Assembly (NCBI RefSeq): GCF_014648055.1
Contig: NZ_BMQJ01000002.1
Coordinates: forward strand, 186,001 to 250,000
Length of the DNA stretch: 64,000 nucleotides
DNA from: Streptosporangium pseudovulgare
GTDB taxonomy: Bacteria > Actinomycetota > Actinomycetes > Streptosporangiales > Streptosporangiaceae
Direction of reading: 5' to 3'
Numbering within the stretch: position 1 is the stretch's first letter; each line of letters begins with the position of its first letter. Made by a program: the position numbers and the translations under genes. Positions 1 through 11,920 of the stretch are shown here, piece by piece. The notes under the pieces were generated by a model that had not been told where the DNA came from, made no database searches, and worked only from the letters and a program-made list of their open reading frames with translations.

Positions 1-1
1 C

Positions 2-1006
2 GTCCTGGTAGCGGCTCTGACGCTGACCGCCTGCTCACCGGCTCCCGCCACTCAGGAGACCGGCCGGGAGGCCGGGCAGGCGGCGGCGCCGCAGGCCGGT
101 TTCCCGGTCACGGTGGAGAACTGCGGACGCAAGCTCACGTTCGACAGGCCACCCGCCAAGGTGGTGACCGGCTACCACCCCGCCCTGGAGACCCTGCTCG
201 CCCTCGGCCTGGGCGACCGAATCGCCGGGCGCACGAACTTCTCCGAGAGCCCGTTCCTGCCGGGGCAGAAGGAGCAGTACGTCAAGATCCCGGAGATCTC
301 CGACACGATCATGCTGCCGCAGAAAGAGGTCATGCTCGCCCAGGGCGCGGACTTCGTCCTGGACAACGCGATGGCCGGCTTCGACGCCGCCGGCGGTTAC
401 GCCACCGTAGAGGAGCTGGACGCGGCCGGCTCCCTGGTGTACATCCTGGGCGGCTGGTGCAGCCCCGAGGAGGTGCTCGAGTTCACCATCGACGACACCT
501 ACGCCGACCTGCGCAATCTCGGCTCGATCTTCGGTGTCCCCGACCGTGCCGACGCGCTGATCAGCGAACTTCGGGGCGGGCTCGCCGACGTCACGAAGCG
601 CGTCGCCGGCCGTACCCCGGTCAGGGTGCTGGCCGCCGACGGCGGTAAGGGCCCGGTCAACGCCTACGGCGGCGCGGGCATCACCAACCAGATGATCACC
701 GCCGCCGGTGGGACGAACGTGCTGGCCGACGTCAAAGGCGACTACACCGAGGTCAGCGCCGAGAAAGTCAGCGCGGCCCAACCCGAAGCCGTCCTGATCA
801 GCGACTACGCCACCCTGCGCGGCGAGGACATGCCGAGCTCGCCGGCCAAGGCCGCCGAGGCCTTCGCCATCGCCAGGAACAGCCCGGCCGCCAAGGACCG
901 GCGCTACCTCGCGCTTCCCGTGGCGGCCCAGCACCCCGGCTACCGCAACATCCTGACCATCGCCGACATCGCCCGCTTCCTGCACCCCGACGCGTTCGCC
1001 CGGTGA
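2..1006 (+). CDS. ABC transporter substrate-binding lipoprotein, iron-chelate type (5' partial)
   Basis: Periplasmic-binding-type lipoprotein that would capture a ferric siderophore or similar metal chelate and pass it to the permease encoded next. The reading frame is open from base 2, so the true start lies before the window. The first residues form the end of a signal peptide with lipobox LTAC (Cys at bases 32-34), followed by a Gln/Ala-rich linker and a FecB/FepB/BtuF-type body with a DRIAGRT stretch. An internal GTG at 113 also opens a frame, but starting there would discard the lipobox. The stop overlaps the permease start by 4 bp. The chelate cannot be told from sequence; iron-siderophore is inferred from the neighbours. 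Confidence 0.88.
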   Translation, partial: VLVAALTLTACSPAPATQETGREAGQAAAPQAGFPVTVENCGRKLTFDRPPAKVVTGYHPALETLLALGLGDRIAGRTNFSESPFLPGQKEQYVKIPEISDTIMLPQKEVMLAQGADFVLDNAMAGFDAAGGYATVEELDAAGSLVYILGGWCSPEEVLEFTIDDTYADLRNLGSIFGVPDRADALISELRGGLADVTKRVAGRTPVRVLAADGGKGPVNAYGGAGITNQMITAAGGTNVLADVKGDYTEVSAEKVSAAQPEAVLISDYATLRGEDMPSSPAKAAEAFAIARNSPAAKDRRYLALPVAAQHPGYRNILTIADIARFLHPDAFAR

Positions 1007-2112
1007 CCAGCGCAACCCGGCAGAGCCCGGCACAGACCGGGCTCGTGCCGAAGAACCGCCGCGCGAGCGGGTTCCCCCTGCTCATCGCCGCGCTCGCCGT
1101 CGCCGTCGTCGCCTCGACCTGGCTGGCGGTGAGCATCGGCGCGGTGCACGTCGCCCTGCCCGAAGCCTGGGGCATCGTCGCCGACCGCCTCCTCCCCGGC
1201 GTCCCGGCCGACGGGGCGCCACGCACCTGGACCCCGGCGCAGGAGCAGATCGTATGGGAGTTCCGGCTGCCACGCGCGCTACTGGCGCTCCTGGTCGGGG
1301 CCGGGCTGGCGGTGGTCGGGGCGGTGCTGCAGGCCCTGGTACGCAACCCGCTGGCCGACCCGTTCCTGCTCGGCATCTCCTCCGGCGCCTCGTTCGGCGC
1401 GGTGCTCGTGCTGATCCTGGGCGCCTCGGCGCTGGGCGGGCTCTCACTGTCGGCCGCGGCCTTCGCCGGATCCCTGCTCTCGCTCGCCCTGGTGTACGTG
1501 CTGGCGCAGCGGTCCGGCCGCCTGTCCCCGTCCCGGCTCGTGCTGGCCGGGGTGGCGCTGGCGTACCTGTTCCAGGCCGCCTACAGCTTCGTCCTGCAAC
1601 TGGCGCAGAGCGGCCGGGCCGCCCAGCAGGTGCTGTTCTGGCTGATGGGCAGCCTCGGCGGCGCCCGCTGGCACATGCTGCCGCTGCCGGCCGTCGTCCT
1701 CGCCGCCGGGGTGACGTACCTGCTGCTGCAGCACCGCCCGCTGAACGCGCTCGCCGCCGGAGAGGAGACGGCCGTCTCGCTCGGCGTGAACGTGCACCGC
1801 TTCCGCCTGACCCTGTTCGTGCTGACCTCGCTGCTGGTCGGCGTGCTGGTGGCCACCAGCGGTGCGATCGCGTTCGTCGGCCTGATCGTGCCGCACGCCG
1901 CCCGGCTGCTCGTGGGCGCCGACCACCGCCGCGTGCTGCCCGTCGCCGCCCTGCTCGGAGCCGTGTTCCTGCAGCTCGTGGACATCGCCGCGCGCACCGT
2001 CAACGCGCCGCAGGAACTGGCGCTCAGCATCGTCACCGCCCTGTTCGGCGTGCCGTTCTTCCTGTGGCTGCTGCGCCGCCGCTCCGTGGACCGGGCGGTG
2101 AGCGTCACGTGA
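1003..2112 (+). CDS. FecCD-family ABC permease
   Basis: Integral membrane permease of the FecCD/BtuC family (369 aa), which forms the channel for ferric-siderophore or cobalamin import. The protein is almost entirely hydrophobic helices and carries the family segments LPRALLALLVGAGLAVVGAVLQ and RNPLADPFLLGISSGASFGAV near residues 85-130, and a C-terminal GLIVPHAARLLVGADHR loop that contacts the ATPase. GTG start inside the GTGA overlap with the upstream lipoprotein gene; its own stop overlaps the ATPase start in the same way. Only one permease gene is present, so a homodimer is expected. An ATG alternative is not available near the N-terminus. Confidence 0.92.
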   Translation: MTSATRQSPAQTGLVPKNRRASGFPLLIAALAVAVVASTWLAVSIGAVHVALPEAWGIVADRLLPGVPADGAPRTWTPAQEQIVWEFRLPRALLALLVGAGLAVVGAVLQALVRNPLADPFLLGISSGASFGAVLVLILGASALGGLSLSAAAFAGSLLSLALVYVLAQRSGRLSPSRLVLAGVALAYLFQAAYSFVLQLAQSGRAAQQVLFWLMGSLGGARWHMLPLPAVVLAAGVTYLLLQHRPLNALAAGEETAVSLGVNVHRFRLTLFVLTSLLVGVLVATSGAIAFVGLIVPHAARLLVGADHRRVLPVAALLGAVFLQLVDIAARTVNAPQELALSIVTALFGVPFFLWLLRRRSVDRAVSVT

Positions 2113-2852
2113 AGCTCGACCTGCGCGGCGTGTCCGTCGCGCTCGACGGCCACCCGATCGTGCACGAGGCCGACCTGCTGGTGGACGACGGCGAGTTCGT
2201 CGGCCTGGTCGGGCCGAACGGCTGCGGCAAGTCCACCCTGCTCCGTTCGGTCTACCGGGCGCTGCGCCCCGCCGCCGGGCTCATCGCCGTGGACGGTGAC
2301 GACGTGCACCGGCTGCCCGCCCGCCAGGCCGCCCGGCGCACCGCCGTGGTCGCCCAGGAGATCCCGGCCGACCTCGACTTCACGGTGGCCGAGATCGTCT
2401 TCATGGGCCGCACCCCGTACAAGGCCGACGCCGCCGCCGACGAGGAGCTGTGCGCGCGGGCGCTGGAGCGCGTCGGCCTGACCGGCGCCGCCGAGCGGAT
2501 CTTCGCCACCCTGTCCGGCGGGGAGAAACAACGCGTCCTCCTCGCCCGCGCCCTGGCCCAGCAGACCCGCCTGCTCCTGCTGGACGAGCCCACCTCCCAC
2601 CTCGACGTCCGCCACCAGCTGGAGATCCTGCATCTCGTGCGCGAGCTGGGCATCGCCACCCTGGCCGTGCTGCACGACCTCAACCAGGCCGCCGCCTTCT
2701 GCGACCGCCTCTATGTGATGAACGCCGGCCGCATCATGGCCGGCGGGCCACCCGGCCAGGTCCTCACCCCGGACCTGATCCGTCAGGTGTACGGCGTGCG
2801 CGCCGTACACCGCACCCAGCTCGTCTTCGAGCGGCTCAAGGAGGAGCGGTGA
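2109..2852 (+). CDS. FecE/FhuC-type ABC ATPase
   Basis: Cytoplasmic ATPase of 247 aa that would power the FecCD-type importer. It has Walker A GPNGCGKST (residues 35-43), a Q-loop VAQEIP, the signature LSGGEKQRV, Walker B LLLLDEPTSHLD and an H-loop VLHDLNQA, all intact. The GTG start (VKLDLRGV) overlaps the permease stop by 4 bp, and its TGA overlaps the GTG of the next gene, so the whole operon is translationally coupled. The length is typical for the family. The family is certain; the ligand is not. Confidence 0.93.
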   Translation: MKLDLRGVSVALDGHPIVHEADLLVDDGEFVGLVGPNGCGKSTLLRSVYRALRPAAGLIAVDGDDVHRLPARQAARRTAVVAQEIPADLDFTVAEIVFMGRTPYKADAAADEELCARALERVGLTGAAERIFATLSGGEKQRVLLARALAQQTRLLLLDEPTSHLDVRHQLEILHLVRELGIATLAVLHDLNQAAAFCDRLYVMNAGRIMAGGPPGQVLTPDLIRQVYGVRAVHRTQLVFERLKEER

Positions 2853-4563
2853 TCCCCCGGCTGCTGGCCCTGTCGCCGTCCATCCGGTGGCGCCTGGCAG
2901 GGCTCGTGCTGTTGCTGCTGTCCATCACGGCCACCTACGTCGGCCAGGGCGTGCTCGTCGCCCAGGCCCTGTCCCGCATCTTCGCCGGGCACGGCGCGGG
3001 CTCGATCATCTGGCTCGTCGCCGCGGTCGTCGCCCTGCAGCTCGTCCGCAGCGCCGCGCTGGCCGTGCGCGAGCCTGTCGCGCTGCGGGCCTCGGGCGCC
3101 GTCAAGGCCGAGCTGCGCCGCCGCCTGACCGCCAAGCTGCTGCGGCTCGGCCCCGCCCACGCCCAGCGCGGACGCACCGGCTCCGCGCAGACCACTCTTG
3201 TGGACGGCATCGAGACCACCGACGCCTACATCAGCAGGTTCCTGCCCCAGGTGATCGCCGCCGTCCTCGGCGCGGTCGCGGTGACCGCGTACCTGTTCAC
3301 CCTGGATCCGCTGGTCGGCGCCGTCGTCCTGGCCTGCGCGCTGCTCATGCCGGTGCTGCCGCTGGTGTCGGACCGCGTGCTGCGGGACCGCAACGCGGCC
3401 TGGCTCCGCGGCTACAAGGGCCTGTACGCCGAGAACCTGGACGCGCTGCAGGGCATGGCCACGCTCAAGGCGTTCAACGCCAGTGGCCGCCGCGGCGCCG
3501 AGCTGGCCCGCCTGGCCGAGCGGTTCTGCCGCGACTCGATCCGGCTCATGGCCGTCGTCGTCGGCTACGTCGGCGGTGTGGCGTTCATCATCGGCCTGGG
3601 CACCGCCGTGGCGCTCGGCACCGGGGCGATGAGGCTGGCCGCCGGCGAGCTGACCGTCACCGAACTGCTGCTCGTTCTGCTGCTCACCGCCGAGAGTTTC
3701 CGGCCGCTGAAGGAACTGGAGGCGGCCTACCACTCCAGCCACAGCGCCGTCCCCTCGCTCAAGGCCGTCTTCGAGATCCTCGACACCCCCGAACCCGCGC
3801 AGGGCACCACCCCGCTCGACCTGACCGGACCCCCCTCGCTGACCTTCGACGACGTCCTGTTCAGCTACCCCGGCCGCGACCGCCCCGCCCTCGACCGTTT
3901 CACCCTCGACATCGCACCGGGCGAACGCGTCGCCCTCGTCGGCCGCTCAGGAGCAGGCAAGACCACCGTCGCCTCCCTGCTGCTGCGCTTCTTCGACCCC
4001 GGCACAGGGCGGGTGAGCATCAACGGCGTCGACATCCGCGACCTCCCCCTCGACCGGCTGCGCGCCCTGGTCGCCGTGGTGTCCCAGGACACCTACCTCT
4101 TCCACGGCACCGTCCGGCGCAACCTCGCCCTCGCCCGCCCCGGCGCCACCGCCGATCAGCTCGAAGCCGCCGCCCGCGCCGCCCGGGCACACGACTTCAT
4201 CGCCGCCCTGCCCGACGGCTACGACACCGTCGTGGGAGAGCGCGGCCTGAAGCTGTCCGGCGGCGAACGTCAGCGCATCGCCATCGCCCGCGCCCTGCTC
4301 AAGGACGCCCCCATCCTCGTCCTCGACGAGGCCACCTCCGCCGTGGACGCCGCCAACGAGGCCGCCATCCAGCACGCACTGGACGCCCTGTCCGGCGGCC
4401 GGACCACGCTGATGATCGCCCACCGGCTGTCCACCGTCCAAGGTGCCGACCGGGTCATCGTCATGGCCGACGGCCGCATCCAGGAGGCCGGGCCACCTGG
4501 TGAACTCCTGGCCGGTCAGGGCGCCTACGCCCGCCTGGTCGCAGCGCAGAACGGAGCCACCCG

Positions 4564-4567
<4 letters not shown>
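2849..4567 (+). CDS. ABC transporter, exporter-fold half transporter (first of a pair)
   Basis: 572-aa fusion of a six-helix exporter-type membrane domain (about residues 1-310) with a C-terminal ATPase: Walker A GRSGAGKTT, signature LSGGERQRIAIARAL, Walker B LVLDEATSAVD and H-loop IAHRLST. Pairs like this beside FecBCD-type importers include YbtPQ and IrtAB, which despite the exporter fold take up siderophores; CydDC exports thiols. The GTG start overlaps the upstream ATPase stop by 4 bp and the stop overlaps the partner ATG by 4 bp. No siderophore-reductase (SIP) domain is fused at the N-terminus, unlike IrtA. Import of a ferric chelate is therefore inferred from context only. Confidence 0.9.
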
Positions 4568-6324
<1,757 letters not shown>

Positions 6325-6411
6325 TCACCTCAGGCATCGCCACCCGCCACGACGAGCTCACCTGCCATCGCCCGCCTGCCGCCATGGCTCAGACGATCCG
6401 CGGAACAGGTC

Positions 6412-6735
6412 CTAGCGGGTGAGGACGAAACCGATCGCGCCGGCGGCGACGGCCATCGTGCCGAGCCAGGCGATGACGGCGTCGGCGCGGTCGTCGAGGG
6501 GCAGGCCCTCGTGCAGGGCCCGCTGGACGCGCCGGTAGCGGACGCCGATGCGGGACAGCAGCAGCGCCCCGCAGAGGGCGGCCAGGACGAAGGGGAACGC
6601 GACGGCCGGCTGGACGCCGGTGCGCAGGACGATGCCCCCGGCGCCCAGACCGCCGACGGCGAGCGTGGCGGCGGTGCGCATCCAGGCCAGCCGGGTGCGC
6701 TCGTTCTGCAGTCCCTCGTCCCACAGGTTGTTCAT
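6412..6735 (-). CDS. DUF202-family membrane protein
   Basis: Small membrane protein of 107 aa with the DUF202 signature NERTRLAWMRTAATLAVGG near the N-terminus and three hydrophobic helices. The start is set at the ATG at 6735 because GGAGGTGA lies just upstream; a longer frame beginning at 6780 has no ribosome site. It follows the other DUF202 gene on the same strand after 47 bp, so they form an operon. Tandem DUF202 genes are common in actinomycetes; their function is not established. Confidence 0.8.
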   Translation of the reverse strand: MNNLWDEGLQNERTRLAWMRTAATLAVGGLGAGGIVLRTGVQPAVAFPFVLAALCGALLLSRIGVRYRRVQRALHEGLPLDDRADAVIAWLGTMAVAAGAIGFVLTR

Positions 6736-6782
6736 CGGGTCACCTCCGGCGCGGGCTCCGGCCTCCGGCGCGGCGGGCACCG

Positions 6783-7124
6783 TCAGCGGCCCAGCAGGAT
6801 GAGGATCAGGGCGAGCACCGCCACGACGGCCACGCCGTACCCCAGGATGGAGGCGAGGGCCGGAGGCGGGAGCGGGGCGGCGTTGCGCAGCGCGTGCTGC
6901 ACGCGGCGCCAGCGCGGGTAGGCCATCGCGGCCGAGACCGCCGACAGGAACACCAGGACGACGGCGAGGGTCGTCCGCATCCAGGGCACGAAGACGTCCT
7001 CGGGGACCGCCGCCATGGCGACGCCGCCCGCGCTCAGCGCCAGCGAGGTGCTGAGCCAGGTCAGGAAGGTGCGTTCGTTCGCGAGCGTGAACCGGGGGTC
7101 CGGTTCTTCACCAGGGGCCTTCAT
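6783..7124 (-). CDS. DUF202-family (YidH-like) membrane protein
   Basis: 113-aa protein with the YidH/DUF202 motif LANERTFLTWLSTSLALSAGG (roughly residues 14-33) and three transmembrane segments. It is the first gene of a two-gene operon with a second DUF202 protein. The ATG at 7124 is followed by a short acidic-proline N-terminus and then the motif at the expected distance. The upstream sequence around 7125-7165 is unusually A/T-rich for this genome and probably contains the promoter, though no clear -35/-10 pair was fixed. Function unknown. Confidence 0.8.
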   Translation of the reverse strand: MKAPGEEPDPRFTLANERTFLTWLSTSLALSAGGVAMAAVPEDVFVPWMRTTLAVVLVFLSAVSAAMAYPRWRRVQHALRNAAPLPPPALASILGYGVAVVAVLALILILLGR

Positions 7125-7304
7125 AAAATCGACGGTATTTCCCCGATATTTCCCATAGAGAACTCGGGATCCCGTTTGAGCCTCGCGTGGAGGCCGCCGC
7201 CGCGGGACCGGCGGGTTCCCGGACGGCCCGCAGGCCCCCGGGAGACGGCCCGGCGGGCCCCCGGGAGGCGGACAGGCGGGTTCTCCCGCGGCGGGCCGGA
7301 CGGA

Positions 7305-7706
7305 TCAGGAGCAGGCGGAGCCCAGCTGCTCGACCCAGCGCGCCGAGTCGGCCGCGGTCTTCTGCGCCGCGTCGACGGCGCTGTTGACGTCGGTGACGTT
7401 CACCTTCCGCAGGTCGGCGGCCACCCCGTCGGCGGCCTCCTTCAGCGTGGTGTTGGCGGCCTGGTCCGCGAGGTCGCCCAGCTTGGCGGCGCCGTCGTTC
7501 AGCGCCTTCTCCAGCGCGGCGGGGTCGTCGGTCAGGCTGGTGGCCTTGCGCACCGTGTCGGTGACGATGCCGGTGGCCTGCAGGCACTGCTGCGCCTTGT
7601 CGACGCCCTGGCTCACCTCCTGCAGTTCGGAACATCCCGTGGTGACCAGAACGGCGGCCAGCGCGGCGGCGGCGAGAGCGGGGACGCGTCGCGTAGAGGG
7701 TCGCAT
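7305..7706 (-). CDS. Small secreted lipoprotein, function unknown
   Basis: 133-aa protein with a Sec signal peptide (RRVPALAAAALAAVLV) and lipobox VTTGC, so it should be anchored on the outer face of the membrane. The remaining hundred residues are Ala/Asp/Lys-rich and helical, with one further Cys two residues from the C-terminus. The ATG follows a TAGGGT box by 6 nt with no Shine-Dalgarno, a leaderless arrangement. It is transcribed away from the UBP zinc-finger gene. No family was recognised. Confidence 0.75.
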   Translation of the reverse strand: MRPSTRRVPALAAAALAAVLVTTGCSELQEVSQGVDKAQQCLQATGIVTDTVRKATSLTDDPAALEKALNDGAAKLGDLADQAANTTLKEAADGVAADLRKVNVTDVNSAVDAAQKTAADSARWVEQLGSACS

Positions 7707-7712
7707 GCCCAG

Positions 7713-7718
7713 ACCCTA
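7713..7718 (-). promoter_or_regulatory. -10 box of leaderless lipoprotein gene
   Basis: TAGGGT on the minus strand ends 6 nt before the ATG at 7706. Transcription would begin at or next to the A of the start codon. No -35 match is obvious. Confidence 0.5.
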
Positions 7719-7781
7719 CCCGGCGGATCCGTACGGCGAGCGGCACCGCGAGGACACGTGTCCCGCCGGACCGGCGGGGAC

Positions 7782-7847
7782 CGCCGACCGATGAGAACCA
7801 CCGACCGGCGGGGGCGGCCGACCGGTGAGAACCGCCGACCGGCGGGG
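7782..7847. repeat. 34-bp direct repeat between divergent genes
   Basis: Two 32-bp copies with a 34-bp period (7782-7813 and 7816-7847) differ at a few positions; a third partial copy precedes them at about 7767. They share the core GAGAACC and the ending CCGACCGGCGGGG. The repeats lie between the divergent lipoprotein and UBP genes, where operators or slippage products are both possible. Confidence 0.6.
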
Positions 7848-7948
7848 ACCGTACGATCGTCCCTCGGCGGGGCCGCCCGGCCGCCGCCGGACGCCCCGGG
7901 CGGAGACCGTACGATCTGCGTGAGGCGTCCTCGACCAAAGGGGGGAAA

Positions 7949-8206
7949 ATGACCGACTGCGAACACCTGACCGGGGCCGGGGATCCGTCCCCTCGCACCC
8001 CCGAGGGGTGCGAGGAGTGCCTGAGGACCGGCATGCGCTGGGTCCACCTGCGCAGGTGCCTGGACTGCGGGCACATCGGCTGCTGCGACTCCTCGCCCGG
8101 CCGGCACTCCACCGCCCACTTCCGGGAGACGGGCCACCCGGTCATCGCCTCGTTCGAGCCGGGCGAGGCCTGGCGGTGGTGCTTCGTCGACGAGACGCTC
8201 GGCTAG
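7949..8206 (+). CDS. UBP-type zinc finger protein
   Basis: 85-aa stand-alone ZnF-UBP domain. The visible ligands are the N-terminal CEHL, CEECL, CLDCGHIGCCD, GRHSTAHFRETGHPV and the typical GEAWRWCFVDE ending. In eukaryotes this domain binds the ubiquitin C-terminus; bacterial single-domain versions have no established role. The ATG is well supported by AAAGGGGGG 5-6 nt upstream. The gene is monocistronic and followed directly by a long hairpin. Two GACCGTACGATC copies (7847-7858, 7905-7916) lie upstream and may contain the promoter. Confidence 0.88.
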   Translation: MTDCEHLTGAGDPSPRTPEGCEECLRTGMRWVHLRRCLDCGHIGCCDSSPGRHSTAHFRETGHPVIASFEPGEAWRWCFVDETLG

Positions 8207-8270
8207 GTTCCGTTCCGCCGGTCGTCCCGCCCGCCGCGGCCGCGCGGGCGGAGATCCACGGAACGGAACC
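8206..8270 (+). terminator. Nested hairpin after the UBP gene
   Basis: Perfect 12-bp arms GGTTCCGTTCCG and CGGAACGGAACC enclose a second GC-rich stem. The left arm begins at the last base of the UBP stop codon. There is no U-tract, as is common in actinomycete terminators. Confidence 0.65.
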
Positions 8271-8274
8271 CGGA

Positions 8275-8312
8275 GCGCGCCCCGGTCCCGGGTTCCCGGG
8301 GCCGGGGCGCGC
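8275..8312 (-). terminator. Hairpin after the ABC-F gene
   Basis: Perfect 11-bp arms GCGCGCCCCGG and CCGGGGCGCGC, 16-nt loop, located 3 bp beyond the ABC-F stop codon. Together with the neighbouring hairpin it separates two convergent genes. Confidence 0.65.
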
Positions 8313-8315
8313 CCG

Positions 8316-9953
<1,638 letters not shown>

Positions 9954-9975
9954 GAAAGAAGACCTCGTACGGAAG

Positions 9976-9996
9976 CGGGCGCGTCAAGGACGCCCG
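9976..9996 (-). promoter_or_regulatory. Hairpin before the ABC-F ribosome site
   Basis: Arms CGGGCG and CGCCCG with a 9-nt loop, placed between the leader ORF and the ABC-F ribosome binding site. It could act as an attenuator stem. Confidence 0.35.
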
Positions 9997-10079
9997 GCGG
10001 GCGGCAGGGATCGATGAAACGTCGACATGGCCCCGACGGCGGCGATCACGCGCCTGCCGTGGGCCGGCCACTTCCGGTG

Positions 10080-10136
10080 TCACCCGGAGATGTCGAGGTC
10101 CCCTGCCATTCCCGGTCTCCCATCGCTCACGGTCAT
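10080..10136 (-). CDS. Candidate 18-aa leader peptide of ABC-F gene
   Basis: ATG at 10136 opens an 18-codon frame reading MTVSDGRPGMAGDLDISG. A TATCGT box at 10148-10153 would put the transcript start about 5 nt before the ATG, so translation could be leaderless or nearly so. No Shine-Dalgarno is seen. Leader peptides before ABC-F resistance genes make expression respond to stalled ribosomes; whether this one does is untested. Confidence 0.35.
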   Translation of the reverse strand: MTVSDGRPGMAGDLDISG

Positions 10137-10289
10137 AGGTCCCGTCCACGATAGCACCGGCGTCCGGACCACCGGTCCCGCGGCCGGGCCCCGGGACGTC
10201 GCCCGCGGCGCGCGGACGGGCCCAGGAGCCGCCCGCGGCACACGCCGGGAACCGCGTACGGCGCGCGGGCGGGCCTTTCGGGAACGGGC

Positions 10290-11873
10290 CTACTCCCGCT
10301 CCAGGTTGGCCTCCTCGAAGTCGAGTTCCCGGATGACCCGGCGCAGCACCTCGTCGTCGATGCGGCCCTCGTCGCGGAGCCGTACGAGCACGTCGCGCTC
10401 GACCGCCAGCATCTCCCTGCGCAGCCGCCGGTAGAGGCCGCTGGGCGTCTCCTCGCCCTCGGGGCCGGTCCCGCCGCCGAGCCGCTCCCAGGCGGCGAGC
10501 GGCTGGTGCTCGGTCCGCTTCCTGAGCAGCCGCACCACGTGCTCGCCGGACTCGGGGACCCCCTCGGCGGCCAGTTCCTCCAGCCGGGCGAGCGAGGCGG
10601 TGGCGGCCTGCTGCTTGGCGCCGGCCTCGGCGAGGTTGTCGGCGAAGATCTCCTGCTCGTTGGAGACCCGCAGCCGGCTGATGAGCGCCGGGAACGACAG
10701 GCCCTGGATCAGCAGCGTGCCGATCACCACCGCGAACGTGAGGAAGAGGATCGTGGGCCGGCCCGGGAACTCCTCGGGCAGGGCGAAGGCCGCGGCGAGC
10801 GAGACCACCCCGCGCATGCCGGCCCAGCTCACGATGAGCGTCCCCGGCCAGGACGGCGGTTTCGGCTCGTTCCGCCGGACCCGGGCCGACAGCCTCCTCG
10901 GCAGGTGGATGCTGGGCACGACCCACACGGCCCTGGCCAGCACCGTGGCCGCGAAGACGGCCAGCGCCATCCCGGCGAGCCTCCACGGGTCCTCCCCGCC
11001 CAGCGCGCTCATGATCGGCCACAGCTGCAGGCCGATCAGCATGAACACGATCGTCTCCAGGAAGAACCCCATGACCCGCCACACGGCGCCGGACAGCAGC
11101 CTGGTGCCGAAGCCCGCCGAGGGCATCCTGTGCCCGACGGACAGTCCGACGATCACCACGGAGACCACCCCGGAGGTGTGGACGATCTCGGCCGTCAGGT
11201 ACGCCCCGAACGGGATGAGCAGCATGACGGTGTTCTCGGTGAGCGGGTCGCGCAGCAGCCGCAGCAGCCGGTTCAGCAGCCAGGAGAGCGCGACGCCGAT
11301 CACGACGCCGCCCGCCGCGGCGTACAGGAACCTGCCCGCCGCCTCCGGCCAGGTGATCCCGGCGCCCAGCGCGGCGGAGACGGCCACCCGGTAGACGGTG
11401 AGCGCGGTGGCGTCGTTGAACAGGCTCTCCCCCACCAGGATGGAGACCACCCGGCGGGGCAGCCCGAGCCGGCGGGCCACCGCGACCGCGGCGACCGCGT
11501 CGGGCGGCGCCACGATGGCGCCCAGCGCGAAGGCCGCGGCCACCGGCAGCTCCGGCAGCAGCAGGTGGGTCACCCAGCCGACGACCAGGGTGGTGAACAG
11601 CACCAGCCCGATCGACAGCAGCGCGACCGGCCGGCGGACGGCCTTGAGCCTGGTGTAGGAGCTGTCGATCGCGGCGGAGTAGAGCAGCGGGGGCAGGAAC
11701 ACCAGCAGGATCAGCTCGGGGTCCAGCTGGTAACCGGGCACCACCGGCGAGAGCACCAGCCCGGCCAGCACCAGCAGCAGCGGCGCCGACCACTCGCGCC
11801 GTCTGGCGACGGCGGCCACCGCGATGGCGATGACCGGAACGAGCAGCAGCTGGAGTACGGACTCCTGACTCAT
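10290..11873 (-). CDS. CPA1-family Na+/H+ antiporter (NhaP-like)
   Basis: 527-aa membrane antiporter exchanging Na+ or K+ for protons. About twelve hydrophobic helices occupy residues 1-410, with the CPA1 ion-binding segments IVAPPDAVAAVAVARRLGL and GESLFNDATALTVYR (the ND pair), then RGVVSLAAAFALP. A charged cytoplasmic tail of about 120 residues ends in RELDFEEANLERE, as in bacterial NhaP/YjcE-like proteins. The ATG has GGGGGAG upstream. A strong hairpin separates it from the upstream gene on the same strand, so it is probably transcribed on its own. Confidence 0.88.
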   Translation of the reverse strand: MSQESVLQLLLVPVIAIAVAAVARRREWSAPLLLVLAGLVLSPVVPGYQLDPELILLVFLPPLLYSAAIDSSYTRLKAVRRPVALLSIGLVLFTTLVVGWVTHLLLPELPVAAAFALGAIVAPPDAVAAVAVARRLGLPRRVVSILVGESLFNDATALTVYRVAVSAALGAGITWPEAAGRFLYAAAGGVVIGVALSWLLNRLLRLLRDPLTENTVMLLIPFGAYLTAEIVHTSGVVSVVIVGLSVGHRMPSAGFGTRLLSGAVWRVMGFFLETIVFMLIGLQLWPIMSALGGEDPWRLAGMALAVFAATVLARAVWVVPSIHLPRRLSARVRRNEPKPPSWPGTLIVSWAGMRGVVSLAAAFALPEEFPGRPTILFLTFAVVIGTLLIQGLSFPALISRLRVSNEQEIFADNLAEAGAKQQAATASLARLEELAAEGVPESGEHVVRLLRKRTEHQPLAAWERLGGGTGPEGEETPSGLYRRLRREMLAVERDVLVRLRDEGRIDDEVLRRVIRELDFEEANLERE

Positions 11874-11889
11874 CGGCTCCCCCGAGCAC

Positions 11890-11920
11890 GGTGATCCCGG
11901 GCGTCTGCCCCGGGATCACC
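11890..11920 (-). terminator. Hairpin overlapping the end of the Pro-rich gene
   Basis: Perfect 12-bp arms GGTGATCCCGGG and CCCGGGATCACC with a 7-nt loop. The stem includes the TGA stop of the upstream gene, leaving only 16 bp to the next ATG. Confidence 0.7.

Larger units (their letters stand above)
9954..10289 (-). other. Leader region of the ABC-F gene
   Basis: 336 bp without a gene of normal size between the NhaP-type antiporter and the ABC-F gene. On the minus strand it holds a TATCGT box (10148-10153), an 18-codon ORF (10080-10136), and a GC-rich hairpin at 9976-9996 about 20 nt before the ABC-F start. The layout is compatible with ribosome-mediated attenuation. Confidence 0.5.

Noticed and set aside
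2887-4503. Long open frame inside the first exporter-fold ABC gene
   Set aside because: Arg/Pro/Ala-only translation in an alternative frame of a gene with intact ABC motifs; typical high-GC shadow.
10506-11894. 462-codon plus-strand frame opposite the NhaP-like antiporter
   Set aside because: Translation is Gly/His/Gln/Arg low-complexity and antiparallel to a clear antiporter.
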